Assembly (NCBI RefSeq): GCF_016612535.1
Contig: NZ_JAENXS010000002.1
Span: forward strand, 1,488,001-1,552,000
Direction of reading: 5' to 3'
DNA length: 64,000 bases
Source of the DNA: Bradyrhizobium diazoefficiens
Lineage (GTDB): Bacteria > Pseudomonadota > Alphaproteobacteria > Rhizobiales > Xanthobacteraceae
Part shown: positions 63,943 to 64,000 of the stretch, piece by piece
Layout: each line of letters opens with the position of its first letter
Numbering within the stretch: position 1 is the first letter of the stretch
Notes under the pieces: generated by a model
Database searches by the model: none
What the model was told of the DNA's origin: nothing
Seen by the model: only the letters and a program-made list of their open reading frames with translations
Program-made: the position numbers and the translations under genes

Positions 63943-64000
63943 ATGACCGACATGGTGCAGGCAACAACAGCCCCTACAGCCGCACGCGTCAGCGACACGT
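63943..64000 (+). CDS. Start of a gene cut by the window edge
   Basis: ATG preceded by GGAGGATTC; 19 codons remain (MTDMVQATTAPTAARVSDT). Too short to identify. The ribosome-binding site is strong and the frame stays open to the window end. Confidence 0.55.
   Translation, partial: MTDMVQATTAPTAARVSDT

Overview
The window is a high-GC, densely coded stretch of an alphaproteobacterial chromosome. Gene content (duplicated uptake systems, oxalate and glyoxylate catabolism, an isolated flagellar rod protein, DUF1236, DUF971), very GC-rich codon use and dispersed palindromic repeats around 'cccgggcttgtcccgg' point to Bradyrhizobium or a close relative in the Nitrobacteraceae. This assignment is inference; no rRNA or tRNA gene was seen.

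Layout. 1-6240 (minus): a sugar operon with a YtfQRT-YjfF type ABC importer, a GntR/FadR regulator and a truncated Gfo/Idh/MocA dehydrogenase, coupled by start/stop overlaps, with an operator-like inverted repeat upstream. 6241-7413: an FAH-family enzyme that may belong to the same sugar-acid pathway. 7528-16242: the most unusual block. A minus-strand operon (ferredoxin-NADP reductase, AprA/fumarate-reductase-like flavoprotein, 2x[4Fe-4S] ferredoxin, HEAT-repeat protein) lies back to back with a plus-strand set (DUF971, Crp/Fnr regulator, NitT/TauT-type ABC transporter whose binding protein ends in a NosL-like domain). Together they look like one uptake-plus-redox system of unknown substrate. 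16260-17514: an IS110/IS1111-type insertion sequence, followed by palindromic repeats. 17746-26899: YeiH-type transporter, Baeyer-Villiger monooxygenase, alanine dehydrogenase with divergent Lrp regulator, and a three-subunit molybdenum aldehyde/xanthine oxidoreductase. 27106-31531: oxalate decarboxylase-like bicupin, Orn/Lys/Arg decarboxylase and a GNAT protein. 31663-35579: orphan FlgC-like protein, 2-hydroxyacid dehydrogenase, a split ThDP decarboxylase, VanZ-like and DUF1236 proteins.

35694-49437 is a C2 metabolism region: glyoxylate carboligase, hydroxypyruvate isomerase and tartronate semialdehyde reductase convert glyoxylate to glycerate; adenine deaminase could feed purine-derived glyoxylate; a GntR regulator with oxalyl-CoA decarboxylase and formyl-CoA transferase, divergent from an ADP-forming acyl-CoA ligase, handles oxalate. 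Two copies of a 16-bp operator-like motif lie between the divergent units.

49440-54834 is accessory, lower-GC sequence: AraC regulator, a decayed gene, a 26-bp inverted-repeat pair 1.6 kb apart, a hypothetical protein, and an outer-membrane protein made of two fused copies of the same beta-barrel. 55156-64000 holds a methyltransferase/TetR pair, hydrolases, short conserved hypothetical genes, a cold-shock protein, an Hsp70-family protein and a 45-residue gene.

Starts were chosen from overlaps with the upstream gene, ribosome-binding sites and known family N-termini. Functional names rest on motif and family recognition from the sequence alone; no database search was run.
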